This document shows, one piece after another, positions 1-9,013 of a stretch of 64,000 bases of DNA (within the stretch, counting starts at the first letter, position 1; every line of letters starts with the position of its first letter). The stretch spans positions 1,822,701 through 1,886,700 of the forward strand of contig NZ_CM000745.1 in NCBI RefSeq assembly GCF_000161455.1. The letters run 5' to 3'. The position numbers and the translations under genes are program-made. Source of the stretch: Bacillus pseudomycoides DSM 12442 (GTDB lineage: Bacteria > Bacillota > Bacilli > Bacillales > Bacillaceae_G). Under the pieces are notes generated by a model. The model had not been told where the DNA came from. It saw only the letters and a program-made list of their open reading frames with translations, and ran no database searches.

Positions 1-174
1 ACTTCTTCTTTTCATTTATAATAGATTTAATCTTTCCTTTTAGATAAAAAGTATGAATGCTTAGATCTTTATGAAAACAATTGATTCCCTTTTAAATTTC
101 ATGTGAATAAGTTACGATTTGTTTAGGTGCTGTAAACAAAAGTTAAAACCGTATATTTTGAGGATGGTGAGAAT

Positions 175-792
175 ATGGAAGTGAAATGGATCGATTGGGT
201 AAAACAAATACAAGCCATTGCTCAGGCTGGTTTAACGTATTCAAAAGATGTGTATGATATGGAACGTTTCGGGCAATTACGTGATCTTTCAGTTACGATG
301 ATGTCTCATTATACGAAGACAGATTGGGAAGTGGTAGAGAGATTATTTGCCAATGAAATGGGTTATCAAACACCAAAAGTAGATATTCGGGCTGTCGTGT
401 ATCAGGATGGAAAATTATTATTTGTGAAAGAAAAAAGTGACGGGAAATGGGCTCTTCCAGGTGGCTGGGCAGATGTTGGCTATACGCCAACAGAAGTGGC
501 AGCAAAAGAAGTGTGGGAGGAAACGGGTTATAAAGTTGATCATTTTCGATTATTAGCAGTATTTGATAAAGAAAAACATTATCCATCACCATCAGCAATG
601 CATGTATATAAAATATTTATTGGTTGTGAAATTGTTGGGGGCGAAAAACAAACAAGTATTGAAACAGAAGAAGTGACCTTTTTTGGTGAAAAAGAAATCC
701 CAGAGTTATCGACTGCTAGAAATACAGAGTGGCAAATTAGAGAGATGTTTGCCTGTATGAAAGATAGGAATAAAAGCTCCTTACTTGATTAA
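175..792 (+). CDS. Nudix hydrolase with N-terminal Nudix_N-type helical extension
   Basis: A 205-residue Nudix pyrophosphohydrolase, probably acting on a nucleoside-diphosphate-linked substrate such as ADP-ribose. Residues 1-65 form the helical N-terminal extension typical of one ADP-ribose pyrophosphatase-like subgroup; the Nudix fold starts near residue 68. The Nudix box runs from about G97 to G118 (GGWADVGYTPTEV then KEVWEETG). It keeps the E-x-x-E-E core, but has Tyr where the first Glu usually lies and Lys for the usual Arg. Start ATG follows GAGGATGGTGAG. It stands alone with no operon partner. Substrate is not predictable from sequence. Confidence 0.88.
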   Translation: MEVKWIDWVKQIQAIAQAGLTYSKDVYDMERFGQLRDLSVTMMSHYTKTDWEVVERLFANEMGYQTPKVDIRAVVYQDGKLLFVKEKSDGKWALPGGWADVGYTPTEVAAKEVWEETGYKVDHFRLLAVFDKEKHYPSPSAMHVYKIFIGCEIVGGEKQTSIETEEVTFFGEKEIPELSTARNTEWQIREMFACMKDRNKSSLLD

Positions 793-1043
793 GAAAATAT
801 GTAAAGATAAGAATAAAGATAGTTTAACAGTACTCCAACAGAAGTCCCCTTCCTCAAGCACATGCAGGTCATAGTCCAGGGATCATTCACAGCGTATAAA
901 TCTCTTTTTCTTTCTATTCTTGCCTGGTATATTTATAATGAATTGTACATATTTTGGGTAAAGAATGAGGAATATATTGGCATGCATAAATCTTTGTGGG
1001 ATAATAAGAAGGTATGTAAGCAGAAAAGGAGATAGAAAAGCAA

Positions 1044-1646
1044 ATGTTAGCAAATTTAATAGAGCAGTTATTGCAATTTTTCGCAAGTTTAGGATACTTT
1101 GGAGTTGCTTTAGGGCTAATGATTGAAATTATTCCGAGTGAGATTGTCCTTTCTTATGCTGGTTTTTTAGTTGCGCAAGATAAAATAAGTTTTATTGGGG
1201 CAGTAATCGCCGGTACAATTGGCGGTACATTAGCACAAATCTTTTTATACTGGTTAGGATATTACGGAGGGCGTCCGGTAGTTGAAAAATATGGTAAATA
1301 TTTATTGATTAACAAGCATCATTTAGATGTAGCCGAAAGTTGGTTTAAACGTTATGGTGCGGGGGTAATCTTCTCTGCTCGTTTCATCCCAATTGTACGC
1401 CATGCGATTTCAATACCAGCAGGATTAGCGAAAATGCCTTTAAAACTTTTTACACTATATACAGTAGTTGCGATTATTCCATGGTCAATTCTCTTTATTT
1501 ATTTAGGAGAAAAACTAGGTGGGAATTGGCGGCATATTAAAGAATATGCAGCTGATTATACGCATTACATAATTATTGGGGCAGTGCTCTTTATTGCTCT
1601 TTATTTCGGTTTAAAGGTATTGAAAAAAAGAAAAACAGTTCGTTAA
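1044..1646 (+). CDS. DedA family membrane protein
   Basis: A 200-residue DedA/SNARE-associated (VTT domain) integral membrane protein. Family members are linked to lipid (undecaprenyl-phosphate or phospholipid) flipping and membrane homeostasis. Seen: hydrophobic segments near residues 10-35, 45-75, 130-160 and 170-192; the conserved E-x-x-P-S-E motif (IEIIPSE) after the first segment; and the F-x-R-[FY]-x-P-x-x-R signature (SARFIPIVRHAISIPAG). ATG is preceded by AAAAGGAGA. A strong terminator begins inside the stop codon, so the gene is monocistronic at its 3' end. Confidence 0.9.
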   Translation: MLANLIEQLLQFFASLGYFGVALGLMIEIIPSEIVLSYAGFLVAQDKISFIGAVIAGTIGGTLAQIFLYWLGYYGGRPVVEKYGKYLLINKHHLDVAESWFKRYGAGVIFSARFIPIVRHAISIPAGLAKMPLKLFTLYTVVAIIPWSILFIYLGEKLGGNWRHIKEYAADYTHYIIIGAVLFIALYFGLKVLKKRKTVR

Positions 1647-1672
1647 AGCCAATGATTTCATTGGCTTTTTTT
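1645..1672 (+). terminator. Rho-independent terminator after the DedA gene
   Basis: A 10-bp stem (AAAGCCAATG / CATTGGCTTT) with a short loop and a T-run. It starts within the stop codon. Confidence 0.85.
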
Positions 1673-1741
1673 ATACGTTTCAGTTCTAAAATAAAGAAGT
1701 TGTCCATAATGTGTAGTAATAAAGCGTAGCGGGGGAATGAA

Positions 1742-3121
1742 ATGAAAGGATCACCGTTTTTACGTGGAACATTATTTTTAACGATGGCAACGATGATATC
1801 TAAAATGCTTGGATTTATATATGTTATCCCATTTACAGCGATGGTTGGTACTAGTGGATACATATTATATACATATGCATATCGGCCATATACAATTATG
1901 CTGAGCATTGCAACGATGGGATTGCCACTTGCTGTTTCTAAAATGGTTTCAAAATACGATGAGTTAAATGATTATCATACAGTAAAACGGGTGCTAAAAA
2001 GTGGAATGTTTTTTATGGTTTTTATGGGAATTGTTTCATTTCTAGTTCTTTATATGTTAGCTCCATATCTTGCAAAGCTAGTGATCGATGGAAGTGATCA
2101 AACTGGTAATAGTATGACTGCTGTGACGTATAATATTCGAATTGTTAGTTTTGCATTATTGATTGTACCAGTAATGAGTTTATTGCGCGGCTTTTTTCAA
2201 GGATTTCAATCTATGGGACCGTCAGCATCTAGTGTAGTTGTGGAACAGTTTTTTCGTGTCTTAACAATCTTAATAGGAAGCTTTGTTGTTTTGCATATTT
2301 TGAAAGCGTCTGTTTCGTTAGCGGTTGGAGTTTCAACTTTTGGTGCATTTATGGGGGCAGCGGCAGGATTGACTGTTTTGATAGGTTTTTATATGAGAAG
2401 GCGGAAATATTTAAAACGGAAAGAGATTGCCAGTATCCCACAGACAACGAAGTCCTTTTTTGCTTTATACAAAGAGCTATTTACGTATTCAATTCCATTT
2501 GTTGCTGTTGGGTTAGCGATTCCGTTGTATCAAACAATTGATACATTTACAATCAATAAACTTTTAATAGAGATAGGTTACGTACAAGGTGAAGCAGAAA
2601 AAATAAATGCAATAATTGGGCTTGTCCAAATGGTTGTACTTATTCCTGTATCCGTTGCAACAGCTTTTAGTATGTCTCTCGTTCCTGAAATGACGAAAGC
2701 TTATACAGTTGGAAATGAACAATTATTATATAAGCATTTCACGAAAACGAATTTACTTGTTGTAGGGATTACAATTCCCGCAGCAATTGGAATGATTATA
2801 TTAGCCCAACCTATATACACTCTTTTATTTGGAGTAGGAAATGATCCAAGTTTAGGAAGTGTTATTTTACGGTACTATGCACCAGCGTGTATATTATTTT
2901 CATTGTTTACAGTTACTGCTGCGATGTTACAAGGGATTGATCAGCAAAAAAAAACAGTTCTAGGTTTAACCTTAGGAATTATAATAAAGATTGTACTAAA
3001 TATTATATTATTGCCGTACTTTGACTACACCAGTTTTATTATCTCAACATATGCAGGCTACACAGTTTCAGTTTCATTTAACTTGTGGATGCTGTCTAAA
3101 TATGTTATAAAGGCAACATGA
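1742..3121 (+). CDS. SpoVB/MurJ-like polysaccharide flippase (MOP superfamily)
   Basis: A 459-residue polytopic membrane protein of the polysaccharide-biosynthesis (MVF/Wzx-like, MOP) flippase family. Bacillus relatives such as SpoVB and YtgP translocate lipid-linked cell-wall precursors or polysaccharide units. Seen: about 12-14 hydrophobic segments; the N-terminal motif GTLFLTMATMISKMLGFIY typical of SpoVB/YtgP proteins; and the mid-protein segment RGFFQGFQSMGPSA. It is shorter than SpoVB (about 518 residues), so it is a paralogue rather than SpoVB itself. ATG follows GCGGGGGAATGAA. Flanked by terminators on both sides, so transcribed alone. Confidence 0.85.
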   Translation: MKGSPFLRGTLFLTMATMISKMLGFIYVIPFTAMVGTSGYILYTYAYRPYTIMLSIATMGLPLAVSKMVSKYDELNDYHTVKRVLKSGMFFMVFMGIVSFLVLYMLAPYLAKLVIDGSDQTGNSMTAVTYNIRIVSFALLIVPVMSLLRGFFQGFQSMGPSASSVVVEQFFRVLTILIGSFVVLHILKASVSLAVGVSTFGAFMGAAAGLTVLIGFYMRRRKYLKRKEIASIPQTTKSFFALYKELFTYSIPFVAVGLAIPLYQTIDTFTINKLLIEIGYVQGEAEKINAIIGLVQMVVLIPVSVATAFSMSLVPEMTKAYTVGNEQLLYKHFTKTNLLVVGITIPAAIGMIILAQPIYTLLFGVGNDPSLGSVILRYYAPACILFSLFTVTAAMLQGIDQQKKTVLGLTLGIIIKIVLNIILLPYFDYTSFIISTYAGYTVSVSFNLWMLSKYVIKAT

Positions 3122-3128
3122 GCTTTTG

Positions 3129-3155
3129 AAAAGACAGAGCAATCTCTGTCTTTTT
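3129..3155 (+). terminator. Terminator after the flippase gene
   Basis: Stem AAAAGACAGAG / CTCTGTCTTTT with a 4-nt loop, followed by T residues. Confidence 0.85.
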
Positions 3156-3305
3156 CTATTTTGAAAGAAATTATGAAGAAAAGCGTTTTCAAAATAATTT
3201 TCTATTGAAATTTAAACGTTTGTTTCATATGCTGAAAATAGCGGTTCAAAAACTGTTGTTTAAGTGAGGTAGATTCCCACATGTAAAAAGAATCGGGGTG
3301 ATAGT

Positions 3306-4247
3306 ATGTTAAATATTTATTTAACAGACCGAAACGGAAAACTACAAGAAATAGAGGAAATTCAAAAAGGTTGTTGGATTAATGTACTCCATCCAACAGA
3401 GGAAGAAATTCAATTTCTAGTGCAAACATTGAATGTAGAATTGGATTTTATTAAAGACCCTTTGGATGATGAAGAACGATCTCGGATTGAAAAAGAAGAT
3501 GACAATGCATTAATTATCGTTGATATTCCAACAGTAAGGCATGATGAAGAAGGAAATTCAATATACGACACGATTCCAATTGGTATGATTGTAATGCCGG
3601 AATGTTTCGTTACAATCTGTTTAGAAGAAAATCCGATTTTCGAGCGATTTATTAATCAGCGTATTAAAGAATTTTATACTTTTAAAAAGACTCGTTTTGC
3701 ATTGCAGCTCTTATATACGATTTCTACTTATTATTTACGATACTTAAAACAAATTAACCGAAAAACAATCGACCTAGAGCACGAGTTAAATAAGTCGATG
3801 AAAAATAAAGAAATCTTTACATTATTAGGTCTTGAAAAGAGTTTAGTGTATTTTACAACATCTTTAAAAGCAAACAAAATTGTTATTCAAAAGTTAATGC
3901 GCAATAATACGTTTATTAAAATGTATGAAGATGATCAAGATTTACTAGAAGATGTATTAATTGAAAATAAACAGGCCATTGAAATGGCTGAAATATATAG
4001 TAATATTTTAAGTGGTATGATGAATACGTTTAGTTCGGTTATTTCTAATAATTTAAACAGTGTTATGAAGTTTTTAACTTCTATGACAATCATATTATCA
4101 GTGCCAACAATGGTTTCCAGTTTTTTTGGAATGAATGTTCCAGTTCCTTTAAGTGAAAATCCGCATGGTTTTTTAATGGCTATGATTATATCCGCAATAT
4201 TATCTTGCGTAATGGCCTTTATTTTTTGGAAGAAACGTTATTTTTAA
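3306..4247 (+). CDS. corA: CorA-type magnesium/divalent cation channel
   Basis: A 313-residue CorA family protein that would form a pentameric Mg2+ channel in the cell membrane. Seen: a charged, helical cytosolic domain (residues 1-240), two C-terminal transmembrane segments (about 253-275 and 290-309), and the diagnostic G-M-N selectivity motif (SFFGMNVPVP) between them, followed by a short acidic/polar loop. Length is normal. GTG-rich leader and ATG preceded by GGGGTGATAG. Transcribed alone between two terminators. No M-box-like structure was recognised upstream. Confidence 0.93.
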   Translation: MLNIYLTDRNGKLQEIEEIQKGCWINVLHPTEEEIQFLVQTLNVELDFIKDPLDDEERSRIEKEDDNALIIVDIPTVRHDEEGNSIYDTIPIGMIVMPECFVTICLEENPIFERFINQRIKEFYTFKKTRFALQLLYTISTYYLRYLKQINRKTIDLEHELNKSMKNKEIFTLLGLEKSLVYFTTSLKANKIVIQKLMRNNTFIKMYEDDQDLLEDVLIENKQAIEMAEIYSNILSGMMNTFSSVISNNLNSVMKFLTSMTIILSVPTMVSSFFGMNVPVPLSENPHGFLMAMIISAILSCVMAFIFWKKRYF

Positions 4248-4255
4248 ATCATATG

Positions 4256-4302
4256 AAAGCTGTTCTAGCATAGTTATCAAACTGCGCTAGAGCAGCTTTT
4301 TT
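4256..4302 (+). terminator. Terminator after corA
   Basis: A 14-bp stem (AAAGCTGTTCTAGC / GCTAGAGCAGCTTT, one G-U pair) around an 18-nt loop, then a T-run. Confidence 0.85.
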
Positions 4303-4447
4303 GTCGTAATAAAACGTTTCTTATATACAATATGTGTATTGAGGAAAAACTTATTTCCATGATTTGTAGATTTGAAAAGGGCTTGTTCAAATAATAAATT
4401 GAGGTTAAAATTACATATTGTTAATGAAAAGATGGAGGAAATACATC

Positions 4448-5344
4448 ATGGAATTGTTTCAGTTACCGAAAGCATTCCTGCAAATGAATACGATTTTTAT
4501 CTCAATTTTAATTGAAGCACTACCATTTGTGCTAATTGGTGTATTTATTTCAGGATTCATTCAAATGTTTGTGACAGAAGATATGGTGGCAAAATGGATG
4601 CCCAAAAATCGATTTCTGTCTGTATTATTAGCTACTTTTCTTGGCATGATGTTTCCAGGGTGTGAATGTGGAATCGTTCCAATTGTAAGACGTTTAATTG
4701 GGAAAGGTGTTCCGCCGTATGCTGGAATTGCATTTATGTTAACGGGGCCAATTATTAATCCGGTTGTATTATTTGCAACATATGTTGCGTTTGGAAGTAG
4801 TATGCATATGGTGTGGTATCGTTCCATTGTAGCCATTATTGTAGCTATTATCGTTGGACTTATATTATCGTTTATGTTTAAAGATCATCAACTACGTGAT
4901 GAACATTTCCCAGAGGTGGATCATAAGCGTCCTTTGCGTAAAAAGATGTGGGACGTATGTACACATGCGGTTGAAGAGTTTTTCTCAATGGGGAAATACT
5001 TAGTAGTGGGAGCATTAATTGCTGCTGCAGTTCAAACATTTGTACAAACTTCAACACTACTTTCTATAGGGCAAGGACCGTTCTCTTCATCAGCTGTTAT
5101 GATGGGACTTGCGTATATTTTATCACTATGTTCAGAAGCGGATGCTTTTATTGCATCTTCGTTCCAAAGTACATTTTCAACAGCATCACTTGTCGCGTTC
5201 CTCGTTTATGGACCGATGGTGGATATTAAAAATATGTTTATGATGCTTGCGACATTTAAAACAAAATTTGTAATTGTTGTGATAGCTACAGTTACACTTG
5301 TGGTTTATGCAAGCTCACTACTCATTTATGCGATGGGGTGGTAG
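4448..5344 (+). CDS. Permease (DUF318/YcgR-like, ArsP-like fold)
   Basis: A 298-residue permease of the DUF318 family (B. subtilis YcgR type), related to ArsP-like membrane transporters. Seen: eight or so hydrophobic segments; the signature MFPGCECGIVPIVRR (two Cys in C-E-C-G) near residue 68; and the duplicated motif MLTGPIINPVV / LSLCSEADAF typical of this family. Start chosen at the ATG nine bases after GGAGG rather than an in-frame ATG 30 bases upstream. The next gene starts 3 bases after the stop and encodes its usual partner, so the two form an operon. The transported substrate is unknown. Confidence 0.85.
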   Translation: MELFQLPKAFLQMNTIFISILIEALPFVLIGVFISGFIQMFVTEDMVAKWMPKNRFLSVLLATFLGMMFPGCECGIVPIVRRLIGKGVPPYAGIAFMLTGPIINPVVLFATYVAFGSSMHMVWYRSIVAIIVAIIVGLILSFMFKDHQLRDEHFPEVDHKRPLRKKMWDVCTHAVEEFFSMGKYLVVGALIAAAVQTFVQTSTLLSIGQGPFSSSAVMMGLAYILSLCSEADAFIASSFQSTFSTASLVAFLVYGPMVDIKNMFMMLATFKTKFVIVVIATVTLVVYASSLLIYAMGW

Positions 5345-5347
5345 GTT

Positions 5348-6217
5348 ATGTTTCGAGCATATATTTTACTCGGATTTACAATCTTAATTGCGCAGCTTCA
5401 TATTTCAGGTAATATAACAAAGTATATAAATATGAAGTACGCATATTTATCAAAAACAGCTGCAATTATTTTAGGGTTTTTAACACTTATTCAAATCATT
5501 GTTGTTTTCCAAAAGGAACACAAAAAGGAAAAAGATCAGCACAGTTGTGGTTGTGATCATAGTCATTGTGGACATGATCATTCAAAAGATGAAAACACAT
5601 GGTGGAAACGAACTTTTGCGTATACATTATTTTGTTTCCCTATTATTTCAGGACTATTCTTTCCAATTGCGACGTTAGATTCAGATATTGTTAAAGCGAA
5701 AGGATTTCATTTCCCTGTTGCGCAAGCAGAGAGTACAGATCCATTTATTACAAGGCAGTTTTTAAGACCCGATACGAGTATTTACTATGGAAAAGAAGGG
5801 TATCGTGGTGTGATGGAAAAAGGAAAAAAAGAATACGTCACAAAAGATAATATTGCCTTGAAGGATGAAGACTTCTTAAAAGGTATAGAAACAATTTATA
5901 ATTATCCTGGTGAATTTACAGGTAAGACACTTTCGTTTAAAGGATTTGTTTTCCGCGATGATTCTTCAAAGAAAGAACAATATTTCTTATTCCGCTTTGG
6001 TATTATTCATTGTGTAGCCGATTCAGGTGTATACGGGATGTTAGTGAAAAAGCCAGATGGAGTAGAGTGGAAGAATGATGATTGGATTGAAGTGGAAGGT
6101 GAAATTTCAACTGAATTTTATCAACCATTCCATGCAAATATTCCTGTTTTGGAAGTAACAAAATGGAATAAAGTTGAACAGCCGAAAGAACAATATGTAT
6201 TTAGAGGAGCCGATTGA
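5348..6217 (+). CDS. TIGR03943 family membrane protein (YcgQ-like), permease partner
   Basis: A 289-residue protein of the TIGR03943/YcgQ family, regularly encoded beside DUF318 permeases. Seen: two N-terminal hydrophobic segments (about 1-20 and 34-53); then a His/Cys-rich stretch (HSCGCDHSHCGHDHS) near residues 60-75 that looks like a metal-binding linker; a third hydrophobic segment near 87-108; and a soluble C-terminal half with a conserved FGIIHCVADSGVYG segment. It lies 3 bases after the permease gene, so translation is probably coupled. The His/Cys cluster suggests a metal-related role (inference). Its stop codon lies inside the terminator stem. Confidence 0.82.
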   Translation: MFRAYILLGFTILIAQLHISGNITKYINMKYAYLSKTAAIILGFLTLIQIIVVFQKEHKKEKDQHSCGCDHSHCGHDHSKDENTWWKRTFAYTLFCFPIISGLFFPIATLDSDIVKAKGFHFPVAQAESTDPFITRQFLRPDTSIYYGKEGYRGVMEKGKKEYVTKDNIALKDEDFLKGIETIYNYPGEFTGKTLSFKGFVFRDDSSKKEQYFLFRFGIIHCVADSGVYGMLVKKPDGVEWKNDDWIEVEGEISTEFYQPFHANIPVLEVTKWNKVEQPKEQYVFRGAD

Positions 6218-6236
6218 TTATAATCGGTTCTTTTTT
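6207..6236 (+). terminator. Terminator of the permease operon
   Basis: Stem GAGCCGATT / AATCGGTTC with a 6-nt loop and T6. It overlaps the stop codon of the upstream gene. Confidence 0.8.
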
Positions 6237-6447
6237 ATAGACATAAATTTATGAAAATTGCTAATATATAATATATAGTTCACCTAGTGTAATTTTTATA
6301 TACAAGATGAACAAAAAAGCATAGGGTAGTTCCAATGTTTTCATATTAATTAATATATAGGATGCATGGGACTAGGAGAATTTAGGGAGTATTTATTTCG
6401 TTTTCATGTTATGAAAGGTTTATGAATGAATTAAAGAGGTGAAGGAA

Positions 6448-6954
6448 ATGGAAGAAACAAATGGGAAAACAGTTAATGAATCAAGAGTTTTTAAAACAAG
6501 TCGTGTCTTTCCAACAGATTTAAATGATCATAACACATTATTTGGAGGTAAAATATTAGCTGAAATGGATATGATTGCATCTATCTCAGCAACGAGACAT
6601 TCACGAATGGAATGTGTAACGGCATCAATGGACTGGGTAGATTTTTTACATCCAGTTCGTTCAACTGATTGTGTGAGCTATGAATCGTTTGTCATTTGGA
6701 CAGGGAGAACGTCGATGGAAGTGTTTGTAAAGGTAGTAGCGGAAGATTTAATTTCTGGTGAAAAACGAATTGCAGCAACATCTTTTGTTACATTTGTAGC
6801 ACTTGGGAAAGAAAATAATCCAGTTCCTGTTCCGCGTGTAATTCCCGAAACAGAGGGAGAAAAAAAATTACATGAAATTGCTGTTTTACGTGCGCAACAA
6901 CGTCATATTCGAAAAGCAGAAAGTAAGAAAATTGCAACGTTATTAACTTTATAA
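6448..6954 (+). CDS. Acyl-CoA thioesterase, hotdog fold (YkhA/BACH-like)
   Basis: A 168-residue single-hotdog-domain thioesterase that hydrolyses acyl-CoA to free acid and CoA in the cytosol. Seen: the family motif D-x-N-x-x-x-T-L-F-G-G (FPTDLNDHNTLFGGKIL) near residues 20-36, with the active-site Asn/Asp region; the strand VTASMDWVDFLHPV; and the C-terminal region AATSFVTFVAL. Start set at the ATG preceded by AGAGGTGAAGG; an in-frame GTG 9 bases upstream would sit inside the ribosome site. Monocistronic. Confidence 0.88.
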   Translation: MEETNGKTVNESRVFKTSRVFPTDLNDHNTLFGGKILAEMDMIASISATRHSRMECVTASMDWVDFLHPVRSTDCVSYESFVIWTGRTSMEVFVKVVAEDLISGEKRIAATSFVTFVALGKENNPVPVPRVIPETEGEKKLHEIAVLRAQQRHIRKAESKKIATLLTL

Positions 6955-6967
6955 GTAATTTGAAATG

Positions 6968-7003
6968 AAAAGCGGACACCTAAATTTAGGTGTCCGCTTT
7001 TAT
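6968..7003 (+). terminator. Terminator after the thioesterase gene
   Basis: A 16-bp near-perfect palindrome (AAAGCGGACACCTAAA / TTTAGGTGTCCGCTTT). It has A/T tracts on both sides and may also end the minus-strand yjcZ-like gene. Confidence 0.85.
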
Positions 7004-7041
7004 AGTTTTTTCATCTGCATATCGCTCTTTCGGGTGTCTAA

Positions 7042-7128
7042 CTAGCAAAAGCAAGCAGCACCGACGATAATTAAGAGGATAAATAGTACGACAAGTAACG
7101 CGAATCCATTTCCATGTGCGAAGCCCAT
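7042..7128 (-). CDS. YjcZ-type sporulation-associated small membrane peptide
   Basis: A 28-residue minus-strand peptide. It reads MGFAHGNGFALLVVLFILLI then IVGAACFC. This is the YjcZ family pattern: Gly-rich N-terminus, then a single hydrophobic helix L-L-V-V-L-F-I-L-L-I-I-V-G-A and a terminal Cys. Family members are small membrane peptides often found in spore preparations; molecular role unknown. ATG is preceded by a perfect AGGAGG nine bases upstream. Too short for routine ORF detection, but the ribosome site and family match make it convincing. Confidence 0.85.
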   Translation of the reverse strand: MGFAHGNGFALLVVLFILLIIVGAACFC

Positions 7129-7288
7129 TGTTATTTCCTCCTTTTATTTTAAGATACAACATACAATATGCAAATTCACTCTTGTTTGACAGGGACATAT
7201 ATCACGAAAATATAGATTTTTCTTGTATGTTAACGTGAAAAAAAGGAAAGATATAGGAATAACTGTTTTTGAAGAAAGGGTTTTATCC

Positions 7289-8473
7289 ATGAAAAAATGT
7301 GTATCCATTTTGTTATGGATCATAGGGATATTCATATGGATGAACATCGATTTAGAGATGGGGAAGAAAATGACTAGTGGGCTTGAAATATCACAAATTC
7401 GATACGGGAATTTCCAATTATATACAAGCGGAACGGATTTGTATCAAAATTTGTTTGATGATATAAATCGTTCAGAAAAGTATGTCTATATTCATTTTTA
7501 TATTGTTGGTAAAGATGAAGTGAGTCGTAATTTTTTACAATTATTAGAGAAGAAAGCATCGAGCGGTGTGGATGTGAAATTATCAGTAGACCGTATAGGT
7601 GGCTATAAAATGAAGAAACAAGTGATTCAGCAGTTAAAAGAAAAGGGTGTTAAGTTTACTTTTAGTAAAAAGCCTAAATTAAAGAATTTGTTTTATTCAT
7701 TGCATCAACGTAACCACCGGCGTATTGCGGTGATAGATGGAAAGATATCTTACATTGGTGGTTTTAACATTGGAAAGGAGTATCTCGGTAAGGATCCTAA
7801 ATTTGGGAAATGGCGTGATTATCAGTTGCGTATTGAAGGAGATGGAGCGACTGATATGGAACAGAAATTTGCAGAAGATTGGTATGCGGATACTGGTGAA
7901 AAACTTTCTTTGTACAAAGGACCATCTCAGCAAGGAAATGCAAAGTATCAATATGTATTTTCAGATGGGAAAGGGTTATGGCAGGAATACGGTGCATTAT
8001 TAAAAGGGGCTAAAAAATCATTAATCATTGCAACGCCGTATTTTGTACCAAGTAAGGAAATGATGGATGGTTTACAAGAAGCATTGCGGCGTGGCGTGAC
8101 GGTAAAGATTCTTGTTCCTTTTAAAAGTGACGCTCTGTTACTAAAACAAGCTGCTTATCCGCATTTAAAAAAGATGCTGGATGCCGGTGCGGAAGTCTAT
8201 CAATACCGGAATGGTTTTTTTCATGGAAAGGTGACAATAATTGATGATATAAGTGTTGATGTAGGAACAGCTAATTTTGATAATCGTAGTTTTTACATAA
8301 ATACAGAGTCGGACTGTTTTATATATGATAAAGCAGTTGTAGCTGAGGTATGGAAACGACTACAAGAGGATTTTCATGATTCTAAACGCTTAACTGATAA
8401 AGATTTTGACAAAATAAATAGCTGGGATTGGTTTCTAGCAAAGGTAGCAAATGTTCTGGCATCCTATTTATAG
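7289..8473 (+). CDS. Cardiolipin synthase-like phospholipase D protein
   Basis: A 394-residue PLD-superfamily protein of the cardiolipin synthase type, expected to transfer phosphatidyl groups at the membrane. Seen: an N-terminal signal/anchor segment (residues 2-20), then two PLD domains. The second HKD motif is canonical (FHGKVTIIDD, followed by GTANFDNRS). The first reads NHRRIAVIDG then IGGFN, with Arg where the catalytic Lys is expected. It has one N-terminal membrane segment where ClsA-type enzymes have two. Start set at the ATG 7 bases after an AAAGGG site, since the upstream extension lacks a ribosome site. Confidence 0.82.
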   Translation: MKKCVSILLWIIGIFIWMNIDLEMGKKMTSGLEISQIRYGNFQLYTSGTDLYQNLFDDINRSEKYVYIHFYIVGKDEVSRNFLQLLEKKASSGVDVKLSVDRIGGYKMKKQVIQQLKEKGVKFTFSKKPKLKNLFYSLHQRNHRRIAVIDGKISYIGGFNIGKEYLGKDPKFGKWRDYQLRIEGDGATDMEQKFAEDWYADTGEKLSLYKGPSQQGNAKYQYVFSDGKGLWQEYGALLKGAKKSLIIATPYFVPSKEMMDGLQEALRRGVTVKILVPFKSDALLLKQAAYPHLKKMLDAGAEVYQYRNGFFHGKVTIIDDISVDVGTANFDNRSFYINTESDCFIYDKAVVAEVWKRLQEDFHDSKRLTDKDFDKINSWDWFLAKVANVLASYL

Positions 8474-8505
8474 GCATATATTTAGAGGGAAGGGGGAGCT
8501 ATGAT

Positions 8506-8964
8506 ATGAGATGTATGGAAGAGTTAATGAAGTGTAGCTATGAAATGATTCATATGATTGGTGAGTATATGAATAGGGTGGAAGGTGAAGAGTTAAAGGA
8601 TATATTAAAACAACATTTGCCCTATATTTTGCAAGCTTACAATGAACAAGTGAACTTTCAAGAAGGTGAAAATATACAGCATATGATTTGTGAACAACTG
8701 AAGTCCCCCCTTATACAAAATGATATACCGATGAAGAATACAAGTCAGGGTGACATTGAACTTGCTATTTCCTATATTTCGAATTTAAAAAGATTAGCAC
8801 TCAGATTCGCCCAAGTTGCTGTAGAAGTTGCAAATCCGGAATTTCGATCATTTTTGGAAAACTGCTTTGTTAAAATGAATCGTTATGCATATAGTGTATG
8901 GCAATATGTTGTGAAAAAAGAATATACAATAGAGAATATATATGAAGACGAAAGATTTGCATAG
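8506..8964 (+). CDS. Hypothetical helical protein, possibly spore coat CotF-like
   Basis: A 152-residue, all-helical predicted soluble protein. I do not recognise it firmly. The pattern of two long amphipathic helix pairs, with SYISNLKRLALRFAQVAVEVANPEFRSFLENC followed by an aromatic MNRYAYSVWQYV segment, recalls the four-helix CotF/ferritin-like spore coat family. Start set at the ATG eight bases after AGGGGGAG; an earlier ATG in another frame stops at once. It follows the PLD gene by 32 bases and may be co-transcribed with it. The bidirectional terminator follows. Confidence 0.6.
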   Translation: MRCMEELMKCSYEMIHMIGEYMNRVEGEELKDILKQHLPYILQAYNEQVNFQEGENIQHMICEQLKSPLIQNDIPMKNTSQGDIELAISYISNLKRLALRFAQVAVEVANPEFRSFLENCFVKMNRYAYSVWQYVVKKEYTIENIYEDERFA

Positions 8965-8967
8965 AAT

Positions 8968-9006
8968 AAAAAAACAAGACGGCATATAAGCTGTCTTGTT
9001 TTTTTG
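8968..9006. terminator. Bidirectional terminator between convergent genes
   Basis: Stem AACAAGAC / GTCTTGTT with A-rich and T-rich flanks. It serves the plus-strand gene ending at 8964 and the minus-strand SDR gene ending at 9014. Confidence 0.85.
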
Positions 9007-9013
9007 AAAAGAA

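Noticed and set aside
883..1086. Minus-strand frame in the gap before the DedA gene
   Set aside because: It overlaps the DedA start and has only a low-complexity hydrophobic composition from AT-rich DNA. I see no gene in 793-1043.
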